Assembly: GCA_964606505.1 (NCBI GenBank)
Contig: CAZSGM010000001.1
Location: 248,001 to 312,000, forward strand
DNA from: CAKVOD01 sp964606505
GTDB taxonomy: Bacteria > Bacillota > Clostridia > Christensenellales > UBA1242
Length of the DNA stretch: 64,000 nucleotides
Reading direction: 5' to 3'
The position numbers and the translations under genes are program-made. The notes below the pieces were generated by a model. That model was not told the DNA's origin and did not search any database. It saw only the letters and a list, made by a program, of their open reading frames with translations. Within the stretch, counting starts at the first letter, position 1. Every line of letters starts with the position of its first letter. Positions 8,644 to 17,542 of this stretch are shown piece after piece.

Positions 8644-9540
8644 ATGAAAACAATAACAATTAAGAGCCCATACATACAACTTTCGGCGACGCTGGTTGTT
8701 CCTGACGAACTAGAGGTTAGGGAAACCGACCTTGTCGTTTTTGCAGACGCGAACGGCACGCATATAGCGACAGTTGAGCGCCTCGGCGGGAAGTTTTTGG
8801 CGAGCGCGGAGCAGGAGTTTTTGAGGCTAGCAACTGAAGAGGACGTCGCGAAATCAAAGACGAGCCAGAACAAAACGCGCAGGGCAAAACGCTACTGTCA
8901 GTCGTTGCTATTAAAGCACAACCTTGACATAAAAATCATTAATGTTTACCTTAATTTGGACGCGAGCAAAATGATTTTCTACTTTACGTCAGACAAACGC
9001 GTAGATTTCCGCGAACTTGTCCGCGATTTGGCGCGCGAGTATCATTTGCGCATTGAAATGAGGCAGATTGGCGACCGCGAAGAGGTTGCGATGGCAGGCG
9101 GCATTGGGCCTTGCGGGCAGTTGTGTTGCTGCAAGCGCTTTTTGGGTAAGTGCGGACAGGCGTCCATCCGTATGGCGAAAACGCAGGGCTTGGCGCTCAA
9201 TCCGTTGAAAATTAATGGCTACTGCGGGAAGCTTATGTGCTGCCTTGCGTTTGAAAACGACACCTACATTGACGCCTTGCGCGTTATGCCAAAAGTTGGC
9301 TCGCGCGTAAAACTACCTGACGGGAGCGTCGGCATTGTGCATTTCAACAAACTACTTGAGCGAGTGGTTACCGTCGAGTGCGGTGAGGACAACATTTGCT
9401 TTAACGATTTCACGCTTGACGAACTACTAGCGTGCAACCCGAGTTTTGAGCACGCGGACAGCAGTTGTTGCGGCGGGGACGACAAATGCGGCGCGGGTGC
9501 AACAAACGATAGTAAGAGTGGTGAGGGCGACAATGAATAA
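8644..9540 (+). CDS. ricT: PSP1-domain protein RicT (YaaT)
   Basis: A 298-residue PSP1 protein. The diagnostic cysteine cluster is present: GGIGPCGQLCCC...C, then a serine/methionine segment (SIRMAKTQGLALNP) and GYCGKLMCCL. In B. subtilis RicT binds iron-sulfur clusters with RicA and RicF and promotes RNase Y activity, competence and sporulation. Start 8644 has TTGGAGG 5 nt upstream. The stop overlaps the start of trmN6, so translation is coupled. The extra C-terminal tail has further Cys residues (SSCCGGDDKCG), which may also bind metal. Confidence 0.9.
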   Translation: MKTITIKSPYIQLSATLVVPDELEVRETDLVVFADANGTHIATVERLGGKFLASAEQEFLRLATEEDVAKSKTSQNKTRRAKRYCQSLLLKHNLDIKIINVYLNLDASKMIFYFTSDKRVDFRELVRDLAREYHLRIEMRQIGDREEVAMAGGIGPCGQLCCCKRFLGKCGQASIRMAKTQGLALNPLKINGYCGKLMCCLAFENDTYIDALRVMPKVGSRVKLPDGSVGIVHFNKLLERVVTVECGEDNICFNDFTLDELLACNPSFEHADSSCCGGDDKCGAGATNDSKSGEGDNE

Positions 9541-10234
9541 GGAACGGCTTGACGGGGTTTTTGCGGACGGCGAGCGACTTGACGACCTGCTGATTGGCGA
9601 CTACAAGGTGTTGCAGTCGAAAAATTACTATAATTTCACAAGCGACAGTGTGCGGCTTGCGAACTTTGCGGACGTTAGGGGCAAGGACAATGTGCTTGAA
9701 CTTTGCGCGGGCTGCGGGATTGTTTCGCTGCACAAGTTTGCCGACTGCCAAAGCAAAGGGGGTGTTATGACGGGCAAGTGGGTTTGCGTGGAGTTGCAGG
9801 AGCCGCTTTGCGCGCTTTGCGAAAAGAATATTTACATTAATGAACTTGAGGGCAATTTTGTTGCGATTAATGACGATTTAAAAAACACGTTCGCGCACGT
9901 GCAAAAGGCTAGTTTTGATGTTGTTTTGTGTAACCCGCCTTACGAGCGGGATAACTCGGGATTCAAAAAACTTTCCAAGTCGGACGCGATTGCGCGGGCG
10001 GAGATTGCGACCAACTTTGAGGAGATTGCGCGTGTTGCGGGGCAGGCACTTAGGTTCGGCGGCGCGTTTTACTTTATTTGTAAGAGTGAGAGGCTGTTTG
10101 AAATCGGAAATATCTTGGACAGGAACAATATGAAGGTTAAGAAGGTTAAGTTCATTTCTAAAAACGGCAGGTTTAGGTTGGCGTTCGTTAAGGCTGTTGT
10201 TGGGGCTAAGGACGGTGTTGACTTTGTGCGGTAG
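9533..10234 (+). CDS. tRNA1(Val) adenine-N6 methyltransferase-like protein (TrmN6/YabB)
   Basis: A 233-residue class I methyltransferase. The SAM-binding motif reads VLELCAGCGIVSL and the catalytic motif is NPPY (DVVLCNPPYE), typical of N6-adenine methylation. The opening segment, in which a DDLL stretch precedes a quinone-like SKNYYNFTSDS motif, matches YabB/TrmN6, which modifies A37 of a valine tRNA in E. coli. ATG 9533 overlaps the ricT stop by 8 nt, and GTGAGGG lies upstream. The position between ricT and rsmI is the conserved Bacillota order. The exact tRNA target is inferred. Confidence 0.8.
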   Translation: MNKERLDGVFADGERLDDLLIGDYKVLQSKNYYNFTSDSVRLANFADVRGKDNVLELCAGCGIVSLHKFADCQSKGGVMTGKWVCVELQEPLCALCEKNIYINELEGNFVAINDDLKNTFAHVQKASFDVVLCNPPYERDNSGFKKLSKSDAIARAEIATNFEEIARVAGQALRFGGAFYFICKSERLFEIGNILDRNNMKVKKVKFISKNGRFRLAFVKAVVGAKDGVDFVR

Positions 10235-10342
10235 CGCACTGCTGTGGTCTTGGCTGGTTGCGAACCTATGGATATAGTTTGGCGGCAAACTTTTGCGCTA
10301 TATATTTATTTCAATTCTCGGCGTGGTAGCGCACTGCTGTGG
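10232..10342 (+). repeat. paired copies of a 16-bp dispersed repeat
   Basis: TAGCGCACTGCTGTGG occurs at 10232-10247 and 10327-10342. Fifteen bases of it recur on the minus strand at 496-510. The first copy overlaps the trmN6 stop codon. The rest of 10235-10562 has no recognisable gene. Confidence 0.6.
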
Positions 10343-10520
10343 TTGCTGTCAGTATGGACTTAGAGGTTTAGCGCGGCGGCGTTAGTTATTGCGGGGTGCT
10401 GCGTTTCTTTGGGTGCATATCTAGCGAGGCTTGAGGCAGGACTGGGTTAGTTAGGATTATTAGTTTTAATAATTAATTTGCGTTTAAAAAGTTGATAATT
10501 TTTTATAAAAAGGATACATT

Positions 10521-10561
10521 TTTTATTAAATAGAGGTTTATTTTTATTAAATAGAGGTTAA
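10521..10561 (+). promoter_or_regulatory. duplicated ribosome-site segment before rsmI
   Basis: TTTTATTAAATAGAGGTT occurs twice (from 10521 and from 10542), so the rsmI start is preceded by two AGAGGT sites 21 nt apart. The second is correctly spaced to ATG 10563. Confidence 0.55.
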
Positions 10562-10562
10562 A

Positions 10563-11381
10563 ATGGCAGATTCAAGGGAATATCAGTTTTATTTTGTGGG
10601 GACGCCGATTGGTAATTTTTCCGAAATGACTTACCGCGCGGTGGACGTTTTGAAGAGTGTCGACGAAATTTGGTGCGAGGACACGCGCCACTCGTTGCCG
10701 CTGCTAAATTACTATGAGATTGCAAAACCGCTGCAGAGTTTCCACAAATTTAGCGACAACGGCAAAATTGACTTGTGCAGGCAAAAACTTTTGGACGGCA
10801 AGCGCATTGCGTACATTTCCGACGCGGGTATGCCGTGCATAAGTGACCCAGGGGTAAAACTCACTCAAATGCTCATTGCGGAAAAGATCAAGTTTACCGT
10901 CGTTTCGGGCGCGTGCGCGTGCATAAACGCCCTGATTTTGAGCGGGTTATCCACCGAAAACTTTTACTTTGTCGGCTTTTTAAAGGACAAACCAAAGTTT
11001 CGCAGCGAGCAAATTGAAAAAATCCGCGACCTGCAAACGACAATCGTTTTTTACAGCAGCGTCCACAACATAAACGATGACCTAAACTACCTATTCTCGC
11101 AACTCGGCGCGCGCAAGTGTGCCGTTGTTCGCGAAATTAGCAAAATGTACGAAACCGTCTATCGCGGCACGCTCGGAGAGTTTGCAATCGACGACCCGCG
11201 CGGGGAGTTCGCGATTATCTGCGATGGTGCAAAACCCGCGCCGTGCGACCCCGAAACGGAGTTGCGTAACCGCATAGAGAGCGGGCAGGACGAGAAAGAG
11301 GCGGTTAAAGAGGTCGCGAAACTGTGCGGACTTAAAAAGAACGACGTCTACCAGTTGTATATAACCACGTTTAAAAAATAG
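10563..11381 (+). CDS. rsmI: 16S rRNA cytidine-1402 2'-O-methyltransferase
   Basis: A 272-residue SAM-dependent tetrapyrrole-methylase-fold enzyme. Diagnostic motifs: YFVGTPIGNF at the N-terminus, DVLKSVDEIWCEDTR, the glycine-poor YISDAGMPCISDPG loop, and ALILSGL. It modifies C1402 in the ribosomal P site. Length is usual for the family, and the C-terminal helical HTH-like tail is present. It ends in a clear terminator, so it is the last gene before valS. Confidence 0.93.
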   Translation: MADSREYQFYFVGTPIGNFSEMTYRAVDVLKSVDEIWCEDTRHSLPLLNYYEIAKPLQSFHKFSDNGKIDLCRQKLLDGKRIAYISDAGMPCISDPGVKLTQMLIAEKIKFTVVSGACACINALILSGLSTENFYFVGFLKDKPKFRSEQIEKIRDLQTTIVFYSSVHNINDDLNYLFSQLGARKCAVVREISKMYETVYRGTLGEFAIDDPRGEFAIICDGAKPAPCDPETELRNRIESGQDEKEAVKEVAKLCGLKKNDVYQLYITTFKK

Positions 11382-11419
11382 CGACTCAATTTGAAATTGC
11401 TTTTAAAGGTAACTTTCAA

Positions 11420-11463
11420 AAGTATTTGCAAGCGCAAAAATGGCGCAAATACTTGATTTTTTT
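11420..11463 (+). terminator. terminator after rsmI
   Basis: AAGTATTTGC pairs with GCAAATACTT and is followed by GATTTTTTT. Its 3' half overlaps the -35 box of the valS promoter. Confidence 0.75.
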
Positions 11464-11481
11464 GAAATAAAAGTATATAAT
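11453..11481 (+). promoter_or_regulatory. valS promoter
   Basis: TTGATT (11453-11458), 17-nt spacer, TATAAT (11476-11481). The leader is only about 50 nt, too short for a T-box. Confidence 0.65.
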
Positions 11482-11540
11482 ATGTGGTAATTGTAACAGA
11501 CAATAATTATTAAACAAAATGAAACACAGAGAGGAATAAA

Positions 11541-13961
11541 ATGTTAGATAAAAAATATAATTTTACCGAAAAAGAGCAAAAATGGCAAAATTATTGGTTT
11601 GAAAACGACATTTACAAGTTTGAAAAGGGCAGTACGAGAAAAATTTTTGCAATTGACACGCCGCCTCCAACTTGTAACGGCAAAATCCATATGGGGCACA
11701 TCTCGTCGTATACGCACATCGAGACAATTGCGCGCCACCATAGGATGAAGGGCGAAAACGTTTATTTTCCGTTCGGCTTTGACAACAATGGTTTGCCAAC
11801 TGAAAGGTACGTTGAAAAGGTTATCAAGAAAAAGGCGTATATGTTGCCAAGAGAGACTTTTGTTGACCTATGTTTAAAGGAAACGACCAAACTTGAGGAA
11901 GAATTTTTTGACCTTTACAAAAAGGCGGGTTTTAGTTGCAACCTAAAGCAGCATTACTCGACAATCGCGCCGCGCACGCAACAAATCTCGCAGGCGTCGT
12001 TTATTGACTTATATAATAAAGGTTACGTTTACCGCCAAGAAGCGCCTACGCTTTGGTGTACTGAGTGCCAAACGGCTTGCGCACAGTCCGAACTTGAGGA
12101 CAAGGAGATTGAAAGCACTTTCAATTATCTTAAGTTTTACATTGAGGGTGAGGACGAGTTTGTTGTTGTCGCAACAACAAGGCCGGAAATGCTTTGTGGT
12201 GTTGTTTGCGTGTTCATAAATCCCGACGACCAGAAAAACCTGCATTTAGTCGGCAAAAAATTGGTTGTTCCTTACTTTGGGTACACCGTGCCAGTGCTTA
12301 CCGATGAAATGGTTGACCTTGAAAAGGGTTCGGGGGTCGTTATGTGCTGTACATTCGGCGACACTGTCGACAAGGAATGGCAGAGAAAGCACAACCTTGA
12401 AATCAAAAAATGCTTTACCGATGACGGCAAAATGACCGAACTTGCGGGCGAGTTTGCGGGGTTGAAAATAACCGACGCACGCGAGCAAGTCATTGAAAAA
12501 TTAAAGGAAAACGACTTGCTTATTAAGCAAGATAAAATCGTGCACGCCGTTTCGACGCACGAGCGTTGCGGAACTCCTGTTGAAATTGCGGTCAAAAAAC
12601 AATGGTTCATTGACGTTTTGGGGCACAAACAAGAGTTGTACGACGCGGGCTTGCAGACGAACTGGCACCCGCAGTTTATGCGCGCTAGGTACTTGAACTG
12701 GGTTGAAAACTTGGCTTGGAACTGGTGTATTTCGCGCCAGAGATACTTTGGCGTTCCGTTCCCTGTTTGGTACTGCAAAAACTGTGGCAAAACTGTGCTT
12801 GCAGATGTTTCAGAACTTCCAGTTGACCCACAAAAACAACAACCAAAAACGCCTTGCGAGTGCGGTTGCTGCGAGTTTGAGGCGGAAACGGATGTTATGG
12901 ACACGTGGGCAACAAGTAGTTTGACGCCGCAAATCTCCACCGATATGGAGACGGGCAAGGGGCTTGATGACACGATGGTTCCTATGAGCCTAAGACCAAA
13001 CGCGCACGACAACATTCGCGTGTGGGATTTCTATACGATTGTTAAGAGTTTGTACCACTTCAACAAATTGCCGTGGACGGACTTGATGATTTCGGGCTAC
13101 GTAACCAATCCGGACGGCTCAAAACTTTCTAAATCTAAAGTAAACAGCAAAGAAACACCGCAGGAGATTATCAAAAATAACTCCGCCGATGTTACAAGAT
13201 ATTGGGCAAACAGCCTTTCACTTGGCAAAGATACCGCTTTTTCAACGGTTGAGTTTGATAACGGCAAGAAGCTCGTCAATAAGATTTGGAACGTCAGCAA
13301 GTTCGTGCTGTCTTTCCTTGAGGGGTACGAACCTAAAAAGGTTGAACTTGAGACCATCGACAAGTGGTTGCTTGAAAAATATAAGGACTTGAGCAATAAG
13401 TTTGTTAAGTTTGTTGATAATTATGAAATTCCGCTTGCGATGAACGAACTTGAAAAGTTTTTCTGGAACTTCTGCGACAACTACGTAGAAATTGTTAAGC
13501 GTCGTCTTTATAACCCAGATGTTTACGGGCAAGAGAAGTGCGACTCTGCAAAATATGCGTGCTACCACGCGTTGCTTGGTATGCTCAAAATGTTTTCGCC
13601 TGTGCTTCCGCATATAACCGAGGAAATCTATATGGATTACTTTGCGGAAAAAGAGGGCAAGAAGTCAATCCACGTTTCGGGGTACCTCGACTTGGGTAGC
13701 GACGTTGACACCGACTTGATTAGCAAGGGCGAAAAGATTGTTGACGTGGTCGCGCTCGTAAGACAGTTTAAGTCAACTAATAAGGTTTCATTGAAAGCCG
13801 TAATTAATGACGCAACAATTTATTCAAACGTGAACGACTTTTTAAAGAGTGCGGAAATCGACATTAAAGCCGTCTGCTCAATTAACGAAATTAATTATGT
13901 TGACAGCGAAACATTTAATGTTGAAGTTGGTTCGCTTGTTCCGGAAACCGACGGAGCGTAA
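11541..13961 (+). CDS. valS: valine--tRNA ligase, archaeal-type sequence
   Basis: An 806-residue class Ia synthetase. The HIGH motif is HMGH at about 50-53; the KMSKS motif is KLSKS near 527. The substrate segment reads PFGFDNNGLPTERYVEK, which matches the archaeal-type ValRS, not the usual bacterial GTDHAGIATQ form. The editing domain (about 190-330) and anticodon-binding domain (about 600-750) are in order. There is no long C-terminal coiled coil like that of bacterial ValRS, consistent with the shorter length. Start 11541 follows AGAGAGGAA. It charges tRNA(Val) in the cytoplasm. Horizontal acquisition of this type is known in some bacteria such as Rickettsiales. Confidence 0.85.
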   Translation: MLDKKYNFTEKEQKWQNYWFENDIYKFEKGSTRKIFAIDTPPPTCNGKIHMGHISSYTHIETIARHHRMKGENVYFPFGFDNNGLPTERYVEKVIKKKAYMLPRETFVDLCLKETTKLEEEFFDLYKKAGFSCNLKQHYSTIAPRTQQISQASFIDLYNKGYVYRQEAPTLWCTECQTACAQSELEDKEIESTFNYLKFYIEGEDEFVVVATTRPEMLCGVVCVFINPDDQKNLHLVGKKLVVPYFGYTVPVLTDEMVDLEKGSGVVMCCTFGDTVDKEWQRKHNLEIKKCFTDDGKMTELAGEFAGLKITDAREQVIEKLKENDLLIKQDKIVHAVSTHERCGTPVEIAVKKQWFIDVLGHKQELYDAGLQTNWHPQFMRARYLNWVENLAWNWCISRQRYFGVPFPVWYCKNCGKTVLADVSELPVDPQKQQPKTPCECGCCEFEAETDVMDTWATSSLTPQISTDMETGKGLDDTMVPMSLRPNAHDNIRVWDFYTIVKSLYHFNKLPWTDLMISGYVTNPDGSKLSKSKVNSKETPQEIIKNNSADVTRYWANSLSLGKDTAFSTVEFDNGKKLVNKIWNVSKFVLSFLEGYEPKKVELETIDKWLLEKYKDLSNKFVKFVDNYEIPLAMNELEKFFWNFCDNYVEIVKRRLYNPDVYGQEKCDSAKYACYHALLGMLKMFSPVLPHITEEIYMDYFAEKEGKKSIHVSGYLDLGSDVDTDLISKGEKIVDVVALVRQFKSTNKVSLKAVINDATIYSNVNDFLKSAEIDIKAVCSINEINYVDSETFNVEVGSLVPETDGA

Positions 13962-13987
13962 ACGCAATAATATAAAGTTAAAATTAA

Positions 13988-14039
13988 AATATCAAACAGT
14001 GTTAAATTGTTTGATATTTTTTTGTTGTTGTGATATACT
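13988..14039 (+). promoter_or_regulatory. PG2 promoter inside a perfect inverted repeat
   Basis: AATATCAAACA (13988-13998), 9-nt spacer, TGTTTGATATT (14008-14018), then a T-run. The right arm contains the -35 TTGATA (14011-14016), followed by a 17-nt spacer and TATACT (14034-14039). It could end valS transcription and start PG2 from the same element. PG4 has an almost identical copy. Confidence 0.75.
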
Positions 14040-14079
14040 AAAACCGATAAAAATGAAATTTGGTAAGGAGTTTTTTGTT

Positions 14080-16773
14080 ATGAAAAAAGACGAATTAGAA
14101 AACACGAAAAAAGTGGGGGGGGGGGGTATAACTGCTAAAAACAGCAGGATACTCGCAAAAAATAGCAGCTATCCTGCAGATTTTGACAAAAACTGCAAAA
14201 ATTCACAAAATTTAGAAAATGTGCAAAACAACTGCAAAAATTCAACAAATAAAAACAAAGGCGAAAATACAATAAAAAATGCTCAAAATGTAGATATTGA
14301 AAATTTAGAGTTTAAAAATGGTTTTACTAATAAGATTTTAAGCAATAATGATTTAGATAATACAAATAAAAAATTAAATAATACGAAAGAAAATTTTGAG
14401 AATGCACATATTACCTATAATGAATGTACTACAAAAACTACGTGTGCAAAAAAGGTAGGTAATATTATGTCAATTGATAATAAAAATAAAAATGAAAATA
14501 ATAAAGTAAACGTTTCGCAAGTATCACATAATGAAAATGAGAAGAACTGCGCGTGTGTTGCGAGTGTGGGTTGTGAACAAAATCACGGCGAGAAAAAAGT
14601 CGCAAAATGCGGATACGAAAATAGCGAAGAGTTTGGGCGTAGGAATTGCGAAGCGGGTTGCGCAAATGATATTAAGTCGAATGATATTAAGGTTAATAGG
14701 GATGAGCAGGCGGAAGCGAAAGTTCAAAACGCGTTCACGGCAAAACTTTGTGTTTGCCTTTTTGCAATTGTTGCGTGTTTTGCGTTCGCACTTGGGTTTT
14801 GTTTTGCAAGTTTGAGTGGGAGTTCTGCGTCAAATACTTTTAGTGTGGCGGCAGACTTTGGCGGCGGCGAGGGTTCGGCTTCTAACCCGTACTTGATAAA
14901 TTCGCTTGCAAATTTGAAGTCGCTGGCAACTGGCTGCAACAACGGTTATAGTTATACGGACAAATATTTTAAACTTACCGCCGACATAACAATTGGCGGA
15001 ACTGACTTAAGCAGTTGGACTCCAATTGCCAGCAGTTCGTCGAGTCGATATTTTTCAGGCATTTTTGACGGCGATGACCACACAATCACATTTCAGGGCA
15101 GTGTGAGTAAAAGCGTTTCAGATACGGCGTATTATGGTTTGTTATTTGGATATGTAAAAGGGAATGGGACTACCACGGCGGCGGCAACTAATGGTATTGT
15201 TAAAAACGTAAACATTGTACTTGACGATAACGGAACAACCGCCACTGACGAATTCAAAGTAACATTTGCATATTCAAGTGGAACTTTGTATTTCGGTGGC
15301 GTTGTTGGATACTCAAATGCTGGTATAGTTGACAACTGTAATATTTCAGGCAGTTCATTGACGGTTTCATCCACATCGAGGTCGTATGGGTATATTGGTG
15401 GAATTGTCGGGGAATGTTCAACGGTTTTGAATTGTGAGTTTAATACAAATTTTACCTCAGGTTTTGGCTGGAGTATTGGTGGAATTGTTGCCAGCACTAC
15501 CAATGTTGATAATTGTAAATTTTTTGGAGATTTTCAAGCAAGCGGCATTATGCAATCTTGTGGAGCAATATGCGGGGAGTCTTGGGAGTCGAATTCAATG
15601 GTACAGAATTGTAAAGTTGTAGGGAAAGTGAATATAACTCGCTCGGATGCCACTGCAGCTCAAGGTGCGGGCGTAATTATGGGTTACACGGAAGGTAGTA
15701 TTGCGAATTGTTACGCTAAAGTAGAGGAAAATTCTACAATAGTTGTTGCGGGGATGGGCGCTACAAGATGTGGGTTGATTGCGGGATTTTCACGCAATAC
15801 AATTAATAATTGCCATGTAGAAGCCAATATGCAAACATTTAGTTGTGCAGATGCCAATAATTCTGTGTGGATTGGGCTAGTTTGTGGGAGTTCTGGGACT
15901 ATTTCTAATTGTCTTGTTAATGCAACGATTGGAACGGTATCTTCGGGAACTGCTTTCAGTTTCAATTCTCCCTCTGGTACCATAAAAAATTGCATAATGA
16001 TTGCAGATATTGAGACATTGACAGCGTCAAGTGGGTCATATCTCATTGGCTCAATATATGTAACCGCCTACAATTGCGTAGCAATCACAAAAGTTGGGGG
16101 TGTCGGCACAACTTATCAAATTTCAAATTCAAACGCAGGCACGACAGCAGACGGGATGATTTACGACGCAACTAACGGGCTCTACTCCGTGGCTTGGAAC
16201 AGCAACAGCGTCCTTGTAAACGAACTCAAGCAAACGAGCACCTACACGAGCGGAACAGCCAACTTTGCGTGGAACACCGCGGGCGGAACGACAGGCGGAA
16301 CGGCTTGGAGTTTCGCACCTACCTATGGAAGTGAAACGGGGGTATGGTTCATCGCAGGTCAAGAAAACGACGGCTTCCCGTTACTAAAACAATTTTACGT
16401 GCCGTCGATAATCAGCGTAACAATTAACGTTACAACCAACCTAGGCGGCTCAACCACGGGTAGCGGCACAACGGGTTCAATGGGCTCGGCGAGCGCGGGC
16501 GGAACCGCGGGCGCAGTCAACAAATTCATTCTCTACAAACTAGACGGACTAGGAAACGTCGTCAACCAGTACGTTGTCGAGAGTGGCAGCACCATACAAT
16601 TTGAAAGCACAGCCTGCGACGCCTTTACAATAATGATAAACTACAAACTTTATATGGTAACGACAATCGACGGCGAAAATGCCCTGCAAAAAACATTTAC
16701 TCCGTCCGAAAATAAAACAATTAACATATCCATAACCGCTCCCGCAAACGTCAACAATTGGATAGTAATTTAA
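14080..16773 (+). CDS. phase-variable surface protein PG2 (poly-G tract, ON)
   Basis: An 897-residue protein starting at ATG 14080, behind GGTAAGGAG; the frame is open upstream into valS but nothing else supports a longer start. Codons 12-16 are a 12-G tract, in frame here. Order: KKVGGGGITAKNS leader; a Lys/Asn-rich low-complexity region to about 220; one hydrophobic segment (about 222-246); then a secreted part beginning GSASNPYLI...YFKLTADI...FSGIFDGDDHTI, the opening of GLUG-motif surface proteins. Degenerate GLUG-like repeats (GGIVGECS..LNCEF and similar) form a predicted beta-helix (about 350-640). A C-terminal beta domain (about 778-897) ends NNWIVI. Likely an anchored or secreted adhesin-like protein; partner unknown. 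Confidence 0.82.
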   Translation: MKKDELENTKKVGGGGITAKNSRILAKNSSYPADFDKNCKNSQNLENVQNNCKNSTNKNKGENTIKNAQNVDIENLEFKNGFTNKILSNNDLDNTNKKLNNTKENFENAHITYNECTTKTTCAKKVGNIMSIDNKNKNENNKVNVSQVSHNENEKNCACVASVGCEQNHGEKKVAKCGYENSEEFGRRNCEAGCANDIKSNDIKVNRDEQAEAKVQNAFTAKLCVCLFAIVACFAFALGFCFASLSGSSASNTFSVAADFGGGEGSASNPYLINSLANLKSLATGCNNGYSYTDKYFKLTADITIGGTDLSSWTPIASSSSSRYFSGIFDGDDHTITFQGSVSKSVSDTAYYGLLFGYVKGNGTTTAAATNGIVKNVNIVLDDNGTTATDEFKVTFAYSSGTLYFGGVVGYSNAGIVDNCNISGSSLTVSSTSRSYGYIGGIVGECSTVLNCEFNTNFTSGFGWSIGGIVASTTNVDNCKFFGDFQASGIMQSCGAICGESWESNSMVQNCKVVGKVNITRSDATAAQGAGVIMGYTEGSIANCYAKVEENSTIVVAGMGATRCGLIAGFSRNTINNCHVEANMQTFSCADANNSVWIGLVCGSSGTISNCLVNATIGTVSSGTAFSFNSPSGTIKNCIMIADIETLTASSGSYLIGSIYVTAYNCVAITKVGGVGTTYQISNSNAGTTADGMIYDATNGLYSVAWNSNSVLVNELKQTSTYTSGTANFAWNTAGGTTGGTAWSFAPTYGSETGVWFIAGQENDGFPLLKQFYVPSIISVTINVTTNLGGSTTGSGTTGSMGSASAGGTAGAVNKFILYKLDGLGNVVNQYVVESGSTIQFESTACDAFTIMINYKLYMVTTIDGENALQKTFTPSENKTINISITAPANVNNWIVI
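14115..14126 (+). repeat. poly-G tract, 12 G (PG2 switch)
   Basis: Twelve G from the last base of codon 12. Gain or loss of one G would stop translation early. Confidence 0.9.
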
Positions 16774-16981
16774 CACGCTCAACATATTGCCAAAAATTCA
16801 ACAAAATATTTGTAGATAATAAAATGTTGTTAACTAATAATTTAAGTGCGCAAAAAATATTTTTATAGCAATTTAATGTAAAAAGCAGATTATGAATATT
16901 TGTTAAATGTGGTAAAATTTTAATATATGGATAGTAATTTGCATATTGTAAATTAAGCATTTAAAATTACAAATAAAAAAT

Positions 16982-17017
16982 AAAACCACTTTATCATTTT
17001 AAAGCGGTTTTATTTTA
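16982..17017 (+). terminator. terminator after PG2
   Basis: AAAACCACTTTA pairs with TAAAGCGGTTTT (one mismatch) and is followed by a T-rich tail. The interval 16774-16981 is AT-rich without a gene. Confidence 0.7.
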
Positions 17018-17254
17018 TTTAATTACAATAAAACAATTTGTCGAAAAGCAATTAATTGTAAAAAATAATTAAATAGTGGTAAAATTACATTAAAATAATT
17101 AAATTGCATTAAATTAGATTAAATTACATTGCTTGAAAGCATTTGTTTGCGCCTTATGATACTTGAGAGCAGTGCGGGCGCGTTTGCGATTGTGTGGGCA
17201 GGCGCGTTCGTGATGTTTGAGGGGCGGGGCAGTAAGTTTGCGATTGAGCGGGGC
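17018..17254 (+). other. AT-rich intergenic, no gene seen
   Basis: It contains short ATTAAATTA-type repetitions up to about 17130. The following stretch belongs to the 3' side of the minus-strand LysM gene. Confidence 0.4.
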
Positions 17255-17542
17255 TTAAATAATCACGAGTTGCTGACCTACGAAAAGTGGGGCGGTGAGG
17301 TTGTTGTCGGCTTTGATTTTGTCGGGCGTGGTATGGTACTTGCTTGCAATCTCGCGCAGCGTTTCAAGCGGGCGGACGCAATGCAGCGCACGCGCGCGGT
17401 ACGGTATAACAATCATATCGCCCTCTTCAACCTCGGTTTTGTTTAAATTTGCCGCCGAAATTATCGCAGGTGTGATGTTGTAACGCCTCGCAATTTTCTC
17501 AAGCGTGTCCTTGTAACCAACGCGAATTAAAAGGTTTTCCAT
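17255..17542 (-). CDS. double LysM-domain protein
   Basis: A 95-residue protein consisting of two LysM modules (about 5-47 and 53-95), each with the DTLEKIARRYN / ETLREIASKYH pattern and a closing GD..VIP or GQQLVII strand. LysM binds N-acetylglucosamine in peptidoglycan. There is no signal peptide or catalytic domain, which is odd for a wall-binding protein; it may act inside the cell or be exported unconventionally. Start 17542 has GAGGAG 6 nt upstream. It is transcribed away from its neighbours. Confidence 0.8.
   Translation of the reverse strand: MENLLIRVGYKDTLEKIARRYNITPAIISAANLNKTEVEEGDMIVIPYRARALHCVRPLETLREIASKYHTTPDKIKADNNLTAPLFVGQQLVII

Noticed and set aside
11464..11540. T-box leader for valS
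   Set aside because: The promoter-to-start distance is about 50 nt and no T-box consensus is present.
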